Assembly: GCF_001426885.1 (NCBI RefSeq)
Contig: NZ_LMFP01000028.1
Span: 1,220,174 to 1,284,173 of the forward strand
Reading direction: 5' to 3'
Length of the DNA stretch: 64,000 nucleotides
Origin: Pelomonas sp. Root1444
Lineage (GTDB): Bacteria > Pseudomonadota > Gammaproteobacteria > Burkholderiales > Burkholderiaceae_C
Shown here piece after piece: positions 8,720 through 17,366 of the stretch. The position numbers and the translations under genes are program-made. The notes below the pieces were generated by a model, which did no database searches, had not been told where the DNA came from, and saw only the letters and a list, made by a program, of their open reading frames with translations. Each line of letters starts with the position of its first letter. The stretch's first letter is position 1.

Positions 8720-9457
8720 TCAGACGGTCGCGTAGCGCGCCGCCAGGCGGTTCATGTTGGTCATCGACAGGCGATGCATCTCGATCATCGCGATGAGGCC
8801 ATTGCGGTGCAGTTGCAGCACCTTGTCGTCCGGCAACTCGGCGTACTTCTTTTCGTCCAGGGCCAGGAAGCCCTCGACGTCCAGCTTCTCGCCATTCGGC
8901 AGCGTCGCCTCGAAACGCATGTCCTGCAGCAGGTCCATCTCGACGAGCAGGTTGCAGATCAGGCGGGTGCGCTCGGACTCCTGCTCGAAGTTCTCGAGGA
9001 AGTTCTTGGCGTTGACCAGGAACTCGGTCGGCTGGCCGTCCTTGAACAGCGGCTCGCCGGTCGTGTCGTTGAAGCCGGCCCACTTGCTGTCGTAGCAGAC
9101 GGCCAGGTTGTTGACGTTGCCGTCCAGGCGGGCCATCGCGAACGGGTAGCGGCGCACATAGGCCGGCACGTAGTTGCCGGTCCACTTGTCGCCCTCGACG
9201 TAGAGGTTGGAACCCGGCTTCAGGCCCAGCACGGCCAGCGGTGCCACCGGCGCCTTGCCGTCCGCGCCCGGCTCGCCGGCGCGCACGAAGACGATGGGGA
9301 ACTCCTTGCAGGCATCGCCGAACTCGACGGCGGCCAGGAAGACCGAGTTCTGGTCGGCCACGCGGGTCACCGCGGCCAGTTCGGTGTCCAGCTTCAGGTT
9401 CTTGTGGATTTCACGGTCCAGCGGCAGCAGTTCGCCGTACATCGGGGGGTTGCTCAT
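8720..9457 (-). CDS. SapC family protein
   Basis: A 245-aa protein of the proteobacterial SapC family (not the Salmonella SapC permease). It starts MSNPPMYGELLPLDREIHK and contains YVEGDKWTGNYVPAYVRRYPFAMA around residues 80-105, a family signature. No signal peptide or membrane segment is seen. Family members often lie beside TonB receptors and glycan-use genes, and a receptor gene lies 1 kb away. Biochemical role is unknown. The ATG at 9457 follows a GGAGAGAG ribosome-binding site and overlaps the CorC stop by 4 bases (ATGA), so the two genes are probably co-translated. Confidence 0.85.
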   Translation of the reverse strand: MSNPPMYGELLPLDREIHKNLKLDTELAAVTRVADQNSVFLAAVEFGDACKEFPIVFVRAGEPGADGKAPVAPLAVLGLKPGSNLYVEGDKWTGNYVPAYVRRYPFAMARLDGNVNNLAVCYDSKWAGFNDTTGEPLFKDGQPTEFLVNAKNFLENFEQESERTRLICNLLVEMDLLQDMRFEATLPNGEKLDVEGFLALDEKKYAELPDDKVLQLHRNGLIAMIEMHRLSMTNMNRLAARYATV

Positions 9458-10758
9458 GTTTCTCTCTCTCCAGGTTCGGCCAGACGACTGACCAGCACTT
9501 TGTCTACACGCTTGCCGTCGAGGTCCACGACCTCGAATCTCCACGCGTCCCACTCCACCACATCGGTCGTGCGCGGCAAGCGCCCCAGCAGCAGCATGAT
9601 CATGCCGGCCAGGGTGTTGTAGCGGCCACGGTCCTCCTCGGGCAGTTCCTTCAGCGCCAGGCGGTCCTTCAACTCGGGCACGGGGATCAGGCCGTCGATT
9701 AGCCAGCTCCCGTCCTCGCGTTGCACCGCCCAGGCATCGCCGTCGCTCGGGGCATTGAACTCCCCGGCAATGGCTTCCAGCACGTCGCGCACGGCGATCA
9801 CGCCCTGCACCTCGCCATACTCATCGACGACGAAGACGAGCGGCGCGTCCGACACGCGGAAATGTTCCAGCAGCTCCATGCCCGACAGCGTCTCGGGCAC
9901 GAACAGCGGTGGCTCCAGGCCCGCCGTCAGGTCCAGCGGCAGGCCTTCGAGCATGCCGGCCAGCAGCGCCGGCGCATTGGCCACGCCCAGCACCTCGGTC
10001 AGGCCGCCGCGGCATACGGGATAGCGGCTGAAGCCATGCTCTCGCAGCACGGCCAGCACCTCGGCCGGCGTCGCGTCCACTTCCAGCCAGGCGATCTCGG
10101 TGCGCGGGATCATCATCGAGCCGACCTGGCGCTCATCCAGCCGGAACACATTGCGCACCATCTGGTGCTCATGCTGCTCGATGACGCCTGCGTCCAGGCC
10201 CTCTTCCAGGCTGGCGGCGATCTCTTCTTCCGTCACGCCGCGCTGACCCCGGTTGCGCAGGCCCAGCAGCCCGAGCGTCGCCTCGGTCGAGAAGCTCAGC
10301 AGCTTCACCAGCGGCCGCGTCGCGGTGGAGATGACGTTCATCGGCGGCGCGACGAGGCGGGCCACGGTCTCCGGGTAGATCTGCCCGACGCGCTTGGGCA
10401 CCAGCTCGCCGAAGACGATGGTCAGCAGCGTGATGATGATGACGACCATCGCCGTCGCGGCGATCTGCGTCGCCTCCGGGTTCAGCCCGAAGCTGCGGCT
10501 CAGCCATTGCGACAGTGGGCCGGAGAAGGCCGCGTCGCCGACGATGCCGTTCAGCACGCCGATGCCGGTGATGCCGATCTGCACGGTCGACAGGAACTTG
10601 GTGGGGTTGTCGTGCAGGTCCATCGCCGCCTGCGCGCCGCTCTCGCCGCCCTCCACCATCACCTGCAGCCGCGCCTTGCGGCTTGCCGTCAGGGCCATCT
10701 CCGACATTGCAAACAGGCCGTTGAGCAGGATCAGGAAGAGAACGAGTGCGGTATCCAT
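9454..10758 (-). CDS. Hemolysin/CorC-family membrane protein (CNNM domain plus CBS pair)
   Basis: A 434-aa inner-membrane protein. The N-terminal DUF21/CNNM transmembrane domain (about 1-190) includes NGLFAMSEMALTASRKARL and VFGELVPKRVG. A CBS pair follows (about 205-330, with SRYPVCRG and DEYGEVQGVIAVRDVLEAI) and then a CorC_HlyC C-terminal domain (about 345-430). Family members are linked to divalent-cation (Mg/Co) efflux or homeostasis. The ATG at 10758 (MDTALVLF) puts the first membrane helix at the N-terminus; an earlier in-frame start adds 12 residues without support. It is the upstream partner of SapC. Confidence 0.9.
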   Translation of the reverse strand: MDTALVLFLILLNGLFAMSEMALTASRKARLQVMVEGGESGAQAAMDLHDNPTKFLSTVQIGITGIGVLNGIVGDAAFSGPLSQWLSRSFGLNPEATQIAATAMVVIIITLLTIVFGELVPKRVGQIYPETVARLVAPPMNVISTATRPLVKLLSFSTEATLGLLGLRNRGQRGVTEEEIAASLEEGLDAGVIEQHEHQMVRNVFRLDERQVGSMMIPRTEIAWLEVDATPAEVLAVLREHGFSRYPVCRGGLTEVLGVANAPALLAGMLEGLPLDLTAGLEPPLFVPETLSGMELLEHFRVSDAPLVFVVDEYGEVQGVIAVRDVLEAIAGEFNAPSDGDAWAVQREDGSWLIDGLIPVPELKDRLALKELPEEDRGRYNTLAGMIMLLLGRLPRTTDVVEWDAWRFEVVDLDGKRVDKVLVSRLAEPGERET

Positions 10759-10979
10759 CAATGGCGCCACGCCAGGGAGCCCGAGGCGGCGCAACGTCTA
10801 AAACGAAGCCCGGGAGACTAGCAGATGGCCATGACGGCGCCCATCGCACATTCCCTGTGGCCGCGCGGCCCGCGCCGCAACATCCGGAGAAGGAACAATC
10901 GGGCCATTGCCCCGACCCATCCCCGCCAGACGCCGACGGCCCGACGCCTGAACGCCGCCCACGGCGCCCAACTCAACGC

Positions 10980-11804
10980 ATGAACTACCTGATCGGCGAT
11001 CTGCAAGGCTGCTGCGACGCGCTGGAGCGGCTGCTGCAACGTCTGGACTTTTCCCCCTCGCGCGACCGGCTCTGGCTGCTGGGCGACCTCGTCAACCGCG
11101 GCCCTGAGTCGCTGGCGACGTTGCGGCGGCTGCAGGGCCTGGGCAACGCGGCGACCTGCCTGCTGGGCAACCACGACCTGCACCTGCTCGCGGTGGCCCA
11201 TGGCGCGCGGCGCGTGCACCGCAGCGACACGCTCGCGCCCGTCCTCCACGCCGCCGACCGCGACGCGCTGCTCGATTGGCTGAGGCACCAGCGCCTGGCC
11301 GTCTTCGAGACCGGCTGGCTGATGGTGCACGCGGGCGTGGTGCCGCAATGGAGTCGTGACGACACGCTGGCCGCGGCCGCGGAGGTCGAGGCTGTGCTGC
11401 GCGGCCCCGCACTGAGCGACTTCCTGCACGTCATGTACGGCAACGAGCCCGTGCGCTGGTCACCCGACCTCGCCGGCGTCGAGCGGCTGCGCTTCACGGT
11501 CAACGTGCTGACGCGGCTGCGCTTTTGCGCCGCGGACGGCACGATGGACTTCAAGACCAAGGACGGCGCCCGCGCTGCACCCGAGGGCCTCATGCCCTGG
11601 TTCGACGCGCCCGGGCGGCGCACGGCCGACACGCCCATCGCTTTCGGCCACTGGTCGACGCTGGGGCTGCTGGACCAGCCGATGCTGCTGGGCTTGGACA
11701 CCGGCTGCATCTGGGGCGGCCAGCTGACTGCCGCGCGTGTCGACGGCAACCGGCGGGAGATCATCCAGGTGCAGTGCGAACAGGCGCAGGCGCCGGGCTC
11801 GTAG
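10980..11804 (+). CDS. apaH: Symmetrical bis(5'-nucleosyl)-tetraphosphatase
   Basis: A 274-aa metallophosphatase that splits Ap4A into two ADP, a stress-alarmone control step. Visible motifs are GDLQGC (residues 6-11), GDLVNRGPES (about 37-46) and GNHDLHLL (about 61-68), the three signature metal/phosphate motifs, then VHAGV and FGHWST (about 222). Length matches ApaH. The start has no strong Shine-Dalgarno but gives the exact family N-terminus (MNYLIGDLQG). The gene is monocistronic, followed at once by tRNA-Ser. Confidence 0.95.
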   Translation: MNYLIGDLQGCCDALERLLQRLDFSPSRDRLWLLGDLVNRGPESLATLRRLQGLGNAATCLLGNHDLHLLAVAHGARRVHRSDTLAPVLHAADRDALLDWLRHQRLAVFETGWLMVHAGVVPQWSRDDTLAAAAEVEAVLRGPALSDFLHVMYGNEPVRWSPDLAGVERLRFTVNVLTRLRFCAADGTMDFKTKDGARAAPEGLMPWFDAPGRRTADTPIAFGHWSTLGLLDQPMLLGLDTGCIWGGQLTAARVDGNRREIIQVQCEQAQAPGS

Positions 11805-11818
11805 AATGCGCACCCTTC

Positions 11819-11908
11819 GGAGGCTTGGGGGAGCGGTTTAACCCAACGGTCTTGAAAACCGTCGGCCGGTCAAACGGCCCGTGAGTTCGAATCTCACAGC
11901 CTCCGCCA
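11819..11908 (+). tRNA. tRNA-Ser (anticodon TGA)
   Basis: A 90-base class II tRNA. The acceptor GGAGGCT pairs with AGCCTCC, the anticodon stem-loop is ACGGTCTTGAAAACCGT, a long variable arm (CGGCCGGTCAAACGGCC region) is present, the T-loop is GTTCGAATC, and CCA is encoded. The variable arm and TGA anticodon identify Ser. It lies 14 bases after apaH. Confidence 0.96.
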
Positions 11909-11939
11909 ATTGATCATGCGAAGCGCCAAGCCGGCGCCG

Positions 11940-13514
11940 CTACTTGACCTGCACCCAGGCAAGCTCCAGCCAGTTGTCGGGGCGGTGCACCGCCGTGACG
12001 TTGGCCCGCGCCGCCCAGGGAATGATCTGGCGGTGCAGCGGGATGACGTTGACGTCCTCGCGCAACGCGGCCAGCGCACCGCGGATCTGCTGCTCGCGCT
12101 TTTTTGGATCCGGCTCGATGCTGCTCTGCGCGGCCAGCGCGTCGGCCTTGTCATTGCGGAAGTTGCCGTAGTTGTAGTTGCCCACGCCCTTGTCGCCGCG
12201 GTTGCGGTACAGCGGCGTCAGGATGGTTTCGGCATCGGTGATGCTGCCGCCCCAGCCGTACATGTAGAGGCTGGTGTCGAGCTTCTCCAGCTTGGGGAAG
12301 TACTGCACGCGCGGCATCGCGTTGACCTTGACCTTCACCTTCAGCTGCGCCCACATCGCGGCCAGCGCCGAGCAGATCTGCTCGTCGTTGATGTAGCGGT
12401 TGTTCGGGCAGTCCAGCGTCACCTCGAAGCCATCGGCAAAGCCGGCCTCGGCCATCAGCTTGCGGGCGGCGGCCAGGTCGTGGGGCAGGCGCATTTCCAG
12501 CGCCGGGTCGTCGAAGGCCGCGTTGCTCGACGGCGTCAGCCCACCGGTGGGGACGGACATGCCGCTCATCAGCTTGGACTTCAGCGCCTCGACGTCGATG
12601 GCCTGGTAGAGCGCGCGGCGCACGCGCAGGTCCTTGAAGGGGTTCTTGCCGCCCGGCACATTGGCGTACAGCAGCTTGTCGCGCGCCTGGTCCATGCCGA
12701 TGAAGACGAGCCGGTTCTCGGGGCCGTCGATGATCTTCACGCCGGCCGTGTTGCGCAGGCGCGCGACGTCGCGCGGGGCGGGGTCGTGCACGAAGTCCAC
12801 CTCGCCCGAGACCAGCGCGGCCAGCCGCGTCGCGTCGCTCGTGATGGGCGTGAACACGACCTCCTGCACATTGCCCACGAACTTGTTCCACCAGTTGGGG
12901 TTGCGCTTGAGCACCGTCTTGATGCCAGGTTGGCGGGTGACCAGCATGAACGGGCCGGTGCCGTTGGCGTGCGTCGCGGCGAAGCTCTCTTCCTTGTTCT
13001 TGAAATCCAGCGGCTTGGTCACGCGGTGCGTCTCGGCCCACTTGCGGCTCATGATCCAGAGCTGGTCGATGTGCTGCAGGAAGATGGGGTTGAAGGTCGC
13101 CAGCTGGAAGTCGACCGTCAGGTCGTCCACGCGCTTGGGAACCCCGACCGCGTTCGCGTAGACGGCGATCTGCGACGTCGGCTCCTTGGCGCGCTGGATG
13201 GAGAAGACCACATCGTCGGCCGTCAGCGGCGTGCCATCGTGGAACCTGACGCCGGCACGCAGCTTGAAGCGCCAGGTCAGCGGGCCGGTCTGCGTCCACT
13301 GCTCGGCAAGGCCCGGCACGAGTGCCAGCTTCGCGTCGCGGCTGGTCAGGCGCTCATAGATCTCGGCGTTGACCATGTTGGTCACCGTCTCGTTCTGCGA
13401 GTGCGGGTCCATGGTCTGGGGGTCGGCCTGGCTGGCCCAGCGCAGCGTCTGCGCGGAAGCGCCCTGTGCCAACCCCGCCAGCGCCACGAGGGCCATCCCA
13501 ATCCATCGCTTCAT
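11940..13514 (-). CDS. ABC transporter substrate-binding protein, family 5 (peptide type)
   Basis: A 524-aa periplasmic binding protein with a Sec signal peptide (MKRWIGMALVALAGLAQGASAQ). The SBP_bac_5 fold is shown by LVPGLAEQWTQTGPLTWRFKLRAGVRFHDGTPLTADDVVFSI, interrupted in concept around residues 65-105, and by NGTGPFMLV and VRRALYQAID further on. These proteins capture di/oligopeptides, opines, nickel or heme for import. No permease or ATPase gene is next to it, so it must borrow membrane parts from elsewhere, possibly the set at 44019-47501. The ATG at 13514 has GGGAG 9 bases upstream. Confidence 0.9.
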   Translation of the reverse strand: MKRWIGMALVALAGLAQGASAQTLRWASQADPQTMDPHSQNETVTNMVNAEIYERLTSRDAKLALVPGLAEQWTQTGPLTWRFKLRAGVRFHDGTPLTADDVVFSIQRAKEPTSQIAVYANAVGVPKRVDDLTVDFQLATFNPIFLQHIDQLWIMSRKWAETHRVTKPLDFKNKEESFAATHANGTGPFMLVTRQPGIKTVLKRNPNWWNKFVGNVQEVVFTPITSDATRLAALVSGEVDFVHDPAPRDVARLRNTAGVKIIDGPENRLVFIGMDQARDKLLYANVPGGKNPFKDLRVRRALYQAIDVEALKSKLMSGMSVPTGGLTPSSNAAFDDPALEMRLPHDLAAARKLMAEAGFADGFEVTLDCPNNRYINDEQICSALAAMWAQLKVKVKVNAMPRVQYFPKLEKLDTSLYMYGWGGSITDAETILTPLYRNRGDKGVGNYNYGNFRNDKADALAAQSSIEPDPKKREQQIRGALAALREDVNVIPLHRQIIPWAARANVTAVHRPDNWLELAWVQVK

Positions 13515-13571
13515 TGCCAATCTCCCAACTGCCAGACGGGGCAGTTTAGGAGGCCTCGCAAAGCCCTTTGG

Positions 13572-14807
13572 TTACCGTTTGCCGTTCGGGTTCCAGAGCT
13601 CTTCGAGGTGGGTGAAGCCCCAGTTCTCCGGCGGCTCGCGGCCGGCGATGCGGTCCGTCGCGCCCGGCGCGCCGAGGTCCACCGCCTGCACCGGGATGGG
13701 CATGCCGGCCTTGGTGGAGTAGAAGACCTTGACACGCGGGGCGATCAGCGAGGTGGGGTTCTGCTCGACCACGACGGCCAGGCGCCCCGATTGCAGGCGC
13801 ACCAGCGTGCCCGTCGGATAGATGCCGATGCTCTTCACGAAGGACTGGAAGATGACCGGGTCGAAATGCCCTCGCCATTGCGACATGCGTTGCAGCGAGC
13901 CGGCGGGGTCCCAGGCGTTCTTGTAGGGCCGCGTGGACGTGATGGCGTCGTACACGTCGCAGACCGCGCCCATGCGCGCGAAGCGGCTGATCTGGTCGCC
14001 CTGAAGCTTGCGGGGGTAGCCCGAGCCATCCATCTTCTCGTGGTGGTGCAGGCAGACGTCCAGCGCCGAGGCCGGCACCCGGGCGCCGTCCTTGAGCAGC
14101 TCCCAGCCGCGTTCCGGGTGGCTGCGCATCACGTTGAACTCGGCGTCCGTCAGCGCGCCTGGCTTGTTCAGCACCTCCAGCGGCATCTGCATCTTGCCGA
14201 CGTCATGCAGCAGGCCGGCCAGGCCGGCTTCGCGCACCTCCTCGTCGGGCATGCCCATGTGGCGGGCCAGGACCACCATCAGGCCACACACCGCCACCGA
14301 ATGGAGGTAGGTGTAGTCGTCCTTGTCCTTGAGCCGTGCCAGGCTGACGAAAGCGGATGGGTTGCGTGCCAGCGAGGACGTCACCTCGTCGACGATGGGC
14401 AGGCAGACCTCGCTGTCGACGGCCCTGCCGAGGCGGGCCTCGCCGAACAGCGCGATGACCGCCCCTTTGGCGCGGCCCAGCACCTGTGCCGCATGATCGA
14501 GTTCGTCCTCGATGGTGGCCCGCGGCGGCCGCGGGGCCGGCGCGGCCGGAGGGATCGAGGCGGCGGGGACGGGGGCCTGCCCTGCCACAGCCGGGACCGG
14601 CTCGGAAGCCTCGGCGACCGGGATATCGCCCCCCTTGCTGACGTCGATCCACACCGCCGGCACTCCGCTGGCCTGCAAGGCCGCTAGGTCTGCCGCGTCG
14701 GTCAGCACGAACCGGGTCTTCCAAAAGGGATGTGACAACCAAGCGCCTTCCAGCGATTGGAGGAACATCCCCAGCCTCACATCGGCGGTCCCGATCTTCT
14801 TCAACAT
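13572..14807 (-). CDS. HD-GYP c-di-GMP phosphodiesterase with DUF3391
   Basis: A 411-aa protein. An N-terminal DUF3391 region (residues 1-60, with [20 protein letters not shown]) and a Pro/Ala linker (66-97) lead to an HD-GYP domain (about 140-350). The catalytic HD is at 201-202 in [11 protein letters not shown], and [12 protein letters not shown] at 254-265 supplies the GYP motif. All signature residues are present, so hydrolysis of c-di-GMP is likely. No membrane segment or receiver domain is seen. It sits alone between the binding protein and the cytochrome gene. Confidence 0.92.
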   Translation of the reverse strand: MLKKIGTADVRLGMFLQSLEGAWLSHPFWKTRFVLTDAADLAALQASGVPAVWIDVSKGGDIPVAEASEPVPAVAGQAPVPAASIPPAAPAPRPPRATIEDELDHAAQVLGRAKGAVIALFGEARLGRAVDSEVCLPIVDEVTSSLARNPSAFVSLARLKDKDDYTYLHSVAVCGLMVVLARHMGMPDEEVREAGLAGLLHDVGKMQMPLEVLNKPGALTDAEFNVMRSHPERGWELLKDGARVPASALDVCLHHHEKMDGSGYPRKLQGDQISRFARMGAVCDVYDAITSTRPYKNAWDPAGSLQRMSQWRGHFDPVIFQSFVKSIGIYPTGTLVRLQSGRLAVVVEQNPTSLIAPRVKVFYSTKAGMPIPVQAVDLGAPGATDRIAGREPPENWGFTHLEELWNPNGKR

Positions 14808-14891
14808 GACAGCGGCGTCCGTGTGAGCGCAGTATGTCCGTGCCCGGTCGCCGCCGCCATGCCGCCTTGCACGATTCCCGTGAAACAGCCA

Positions 14892-14917
14892 ACAAAAAGC
14901 CGCCTCGAAGGCGGCTT
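14892..14917 (-). terminator. Terminator of cytochrome c gene
   Basis: Read on the minus strand, AAGCCGCC and GGCGGCTT flank a 5-base loop and are followed by a T-run. It is 22 bases past the cytochrome stop. Confidence 0.88.
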
Positions 14918-14938
14918 GTCGTCAGCGCGGGGCCGGGA

Positions 14939-15583
14939 TCAGCGGAACTTGGGTTGCGGCACGGTGGCCAGTTCGGACGGCAGCGTGCTGATGTACTTGG
15001 CGATGGCCTTCAGCTCGGCGTTGCTGAACTGCTTGACCTGGCCCGCCATGACGCCGTTGGAACGGCCCACGTTGTTGTTGCGCTCGGTCTTGTAGGACTT
15101 CAATGCGACGGTCAGGTAGTCCGCATGCTGGCCGGCGATCTTGGGGTAGCTCGGGTCGATGGGCTTGCTGAAGTTGGCGCCGTGGCAGGACACGCAGGCG
15201 CCCTTGGTGAGCAGCTCGGCCACGTTGGCCGGGGCCGCTGGCACGCTCTCGGGCACGGCGGGCAACTTGGCCTGCTGCTCGTAGAAGGCGGCCACGTCGG
15301 CCATGTCCTGCTCGGTCAGCGAGGCGGCGATGCCGTGCATCGTCGGGTGCTTGCGGTCGCCCTTGGCATAGGCCTGCAGCGCAGCGACGATGTACTTGGC
15401 GTTCTGGCCGGAGATCATCGGCACCTTGTGGATCTCGGGGAAGCTGGCCTGGTAGCCCACGATGCCGTGGCAGCCGATGCACATCGCAATCTTCTTCTCG
15501 CCGGCTTTCACATCCTGGGCCTGGGCGCTGAAAGCACCGAAGGCCGTGGCCAGGGCGAGCGAGATCTGCAGCAGTTTTTTCAT
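14939..15583 (-). CDS. Diheme cytochrome c4-type protein
   Basis: A 214-aa periplasmic electron carrier. The signal peptide is MKKLLQISLALATAFGAFSAQAQ. Two c-type heme sites, CIGCH (35-39) and CVSCH (130-134), divide it into two similar halves, and Met ligands are available after each. Length and duplicated layout match cytochrome c4, which passes electrons to terminal oxidases. The start lies next to an A/T-run coding for KKL. A terminator follows on the same strand. Confidence 0.93.
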   Translation of the reverse strand: MKKLLQISLALATAFGAFSAQAQDVKAGEKKIAMCIGCHGIVGYQASFPEIHKVPMISGQNAKYIVAALQAYAKGDRKHPTMHGIAASLTEQDMADVAAFYEQQAKLPAVPESVPAAPANVAELLTKGACVSCHGANFSKPIDPSYPKIAGQHADYLTVALKSYKTERNNNVGRSNGVMAGQVKQFSNAELKAIAKYISTLPSELATVPQPKFR

Positions 15584-15682
15584 GGTCCCGAGGGGTGTCG
15601 TGTCTTGAGCGGCGGCGATTATAGGAGGCCTCCTATACTGGCCTGGCCCCCTTTCAGTCCGGGTTTTGCCCCGGTTTTCCCC

Positions 15683-16537
15683 ATGAAATTTGCAGGTTCC
15701 GACCAGTACGTCGCCACGGCCGACCTGATGCTCGCGGTCAATGCCGCGGCCAAGCTGCAGCGCCCGCTGCTCATTAAGGGCGAGCCCGGCACCGGCAAGA
15801 CCATGCTGGCCGAAGAGGTCGCCAGTGCGCTGGGCATGCCGCTGCTGCAATGGCACATCAAGAGCACGACCAAGGCGCAGCAGGGCCTGTACGAATACGA
15901 CGCCGTCAGCCGGCTGCGCGACAGCCAGCTCGCCGGCATCGAGGGCAGCGACCGCGTGCGCCACATCGAGAACTACATCGTCAAGGGCGTGCTGTGGCAG
16001 GCCTTCGAGGCAGACCAGCCCGTCGTGCTGCTGATCGACGAGATCGACAAGGCCGACATCGAGTTCCCGAACGACCTGCTGCGCGAGATCGACCGCATGG
16101 AGTTCTACGTCTACGAGACGCGGCAGCTCATCAAGGCCAGGCACCGGCCGCTGGTGTTCATCACCAGCAACAACGAGAAGGAACTGCCCGACGCCTTCCT
16201 GCGCCGCTGTTTCTTCCACTACATCAAGTTCCCCGACGCCGCGACGATGCAGAAGATCGTCGACGTGCACTTCCCGACGCTCAAGAAGGACCTGCTGACC
16301 GCGGCGCTGAAGAACTTCTACGACGTGCGCAACCTGCCGGGCCTGAAGAAAAAGCCCAGCACGTCGGAGCTGATCGACTGGCTCAAGCTGCTGGTCGCCG
16401 AAGACGTGCCCGTTGATGCGCTGCAGTCCAAGGACGAGAAGGTCAGCATCCCGCCGCTGGTGGGCGCGCTGCTGAAGAACGAACAGGACCTGACCCTGTT
16501 CGAGAAGCTCGTGTTCATGCAGAAGAACAACCGCTGA
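15683..16537 (+). CDS. MoxR-family AAA+ ATPase
   Basis: A 284-aa AAA+ chaperone-like ATPase. Walker A is GEPGTGKT (33-40), Walker B is VVLLIDEID (114-122), and sensor 1 lies in VFITSNNEKELPDAFLRR. MoxR proteins usually work with a VWA-domain partner in maturation of envelope or metal proteins. The likely partner here is the VWA gene at 21072, four genes downstream in the same run. It is the first gene of the block; the short gap after the cytochrome promoter region is shared. Its stop overlaps the next ATG by one base. Confidence 0.92.
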   Translation: MKFAGSDQYVATADLMLAVNAAAKLQRPLLIKGEPGTGKTMLAEEVASALGMPLLQWHIKSTTKAQQGLYEYDAVSRLRDSQLAGIEGSDRVRHIENYIVKGVLWQAFEADQPVVLLIDEIDKADIEFPNDLLREIDRMEFYVYETRQLIKARHRPLVFITSNNEKELPDAFLRRCFFHYIKFPDAATMQKIVDVHFPTLKKDLLTAALKNFYDVRNLPGLKKKPSTSELIDWLKLLVAEDVPVDALQSKDEKVSIPPLVGALLKNEQDLTLFEKLVFMQKNNR

Positions 16538-16761
16538 TGGCACAGGATTTCGACCGCGCGATGCGCGAAGGACTGGCCGATGCCATCGGCTTCGTCGGCG
16601 GCGCCCTCGCGGGCTGGTGGCTGGGCCGGCAGTTCGGCATCGACTTCATCGCCAGCGACGACTGGAACGTGCAGCAGATGGGCGCCCTGGTGCTCATCGT
16701 CGTCGGCTGCGGCGTCGGGCGCTGGGTGGCACGCCGGCTGATGCTGAAGGACAAGCCTTGA
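16537..16761 (+). CDS. Small membrane protein, 74 aa
   Basis: A short protein with a Gly/Ala-rich hydrophobic segment (about residues 15-30, IGFVGGALAGWWLGRQFG) and a second hydrophobic helix (about 48-62, MGALVLIVVGCGVGRWVA). It ends in positively charged residues. The start codon overlaps the MoxR stop (TGATG), and its stop is overlapped by the next gene. The tight coupling argues it is real. I do not recognise a named family. A glycine-zipper-like inner-membrane role is possible. Confidence 0.75.
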   Translation: MAQDFDRAMREGLADAIGFVGGALAGWWLGRQFGIDFIASDDWNVQQMGALVLIVVGCGVGRWVARRLMLKDKP

Positions 16762-17366
16762 GCCAGGCACTGCGTCCGATCGAGCCCGTCACCCTCAGCG
16801 CCGGGCCCATCCGCCTCGAGCCCCTGTCCCTCGACCATGTGCCCGGCCTGCAGGCTGCCGCCGCCGACGGCGAGCTGTGGAACCTGCGCTTCACCAGCGT
16901 GCCCGCGCCCGCCGAGACACGCACCTATGTCGAGACCGCGCTGGCGGGCCAGGCCGCCGGCCACCGCCTGCCCTTCGTGGTGCTGGACGCCGCGAGCGGC
17001 GAGGTGCTGGGCTCGACCAGCTATCACGACATCGTCAGTTCAATAGCTCGCGTCGAGATCGGCTACACCTGGTATGCCCAGCGCGTGCAGCGCAGTGCCG
17101 TCAACACGACGGCCAAGCTGCTGCTGCTGACGCACGCGTTCGAGACGCTGGGCGCCCAACTCGTCGGCTGGCGCACCGACAACTTCAACCACGCGTCGCA
17201 GCGCGCCATCGAGCGCCTGGGCGCCAAGCGCGACGGCGTGCTGCGCCACCACGCGCTGCGCCGCGACGGCACGGTGCGTGACACCGTGATGTACAGCCTG
17301 ACCGTCGGCGAGTGGCCCGAGGTCAAGGCCCACCTGAATTGGCAACTGATCCGACAGAGACCATGA
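16758..17366 (+). CDS. GNAT-family N-acetyltransferase (RimJ/RimL-like)
   Basis: A 202-aa acetyltransferase of the RimJ/RimL type. The opening LRPIEPVTLSAGPIRLEPLSLDHVPGL and the later region IGYTWYAQRVQRSAVNTTAKLLLLTHAFETLGA (about residues 96-130) with RTDNFNHASQRAIERLGAKRDG are typical of the acetyl-CoA binding and C-terminal parts. The start is taken as TTG at 16758, overlapping the previous stop by 4 bases (TTGA), because no ATG lies near and the family N-terminus begins there. Its end overlaps the S9 peptidase ATG by 4 bases. Target is unknown. Confidence 0.85.
   Translation: MSQALRPIEPVTLSAGPIRLEPLSLDHVPGLQAAAADGELWNLRFTSVPAPAETRTYVETALAGQAAGHRLPFVVLDAASGEVLGSTSYHDIVSSIARVEIGYTWYAQRVQRSAVNTTAKLLLLTHAFETLGAQLVGWRTDNFNHASQRAIERLGAKRDGVLRHHALRRDGTVRDTVMYSLTVGEWPEVKAHLNWQLIRQRP

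Noticed and set aside
11819-11908. tRNA-Ser as a second integration site
   Set aside because: No integrase, no repeat of its 3' end and normal-looking neighbouring genes on both sides.
11910-14687. Long plus-strand frame across the binding-protein and HD-GYP genes
   Set aside because: It is an antisense shadow of two well recognised minus-strand genes and has no protein-family features.
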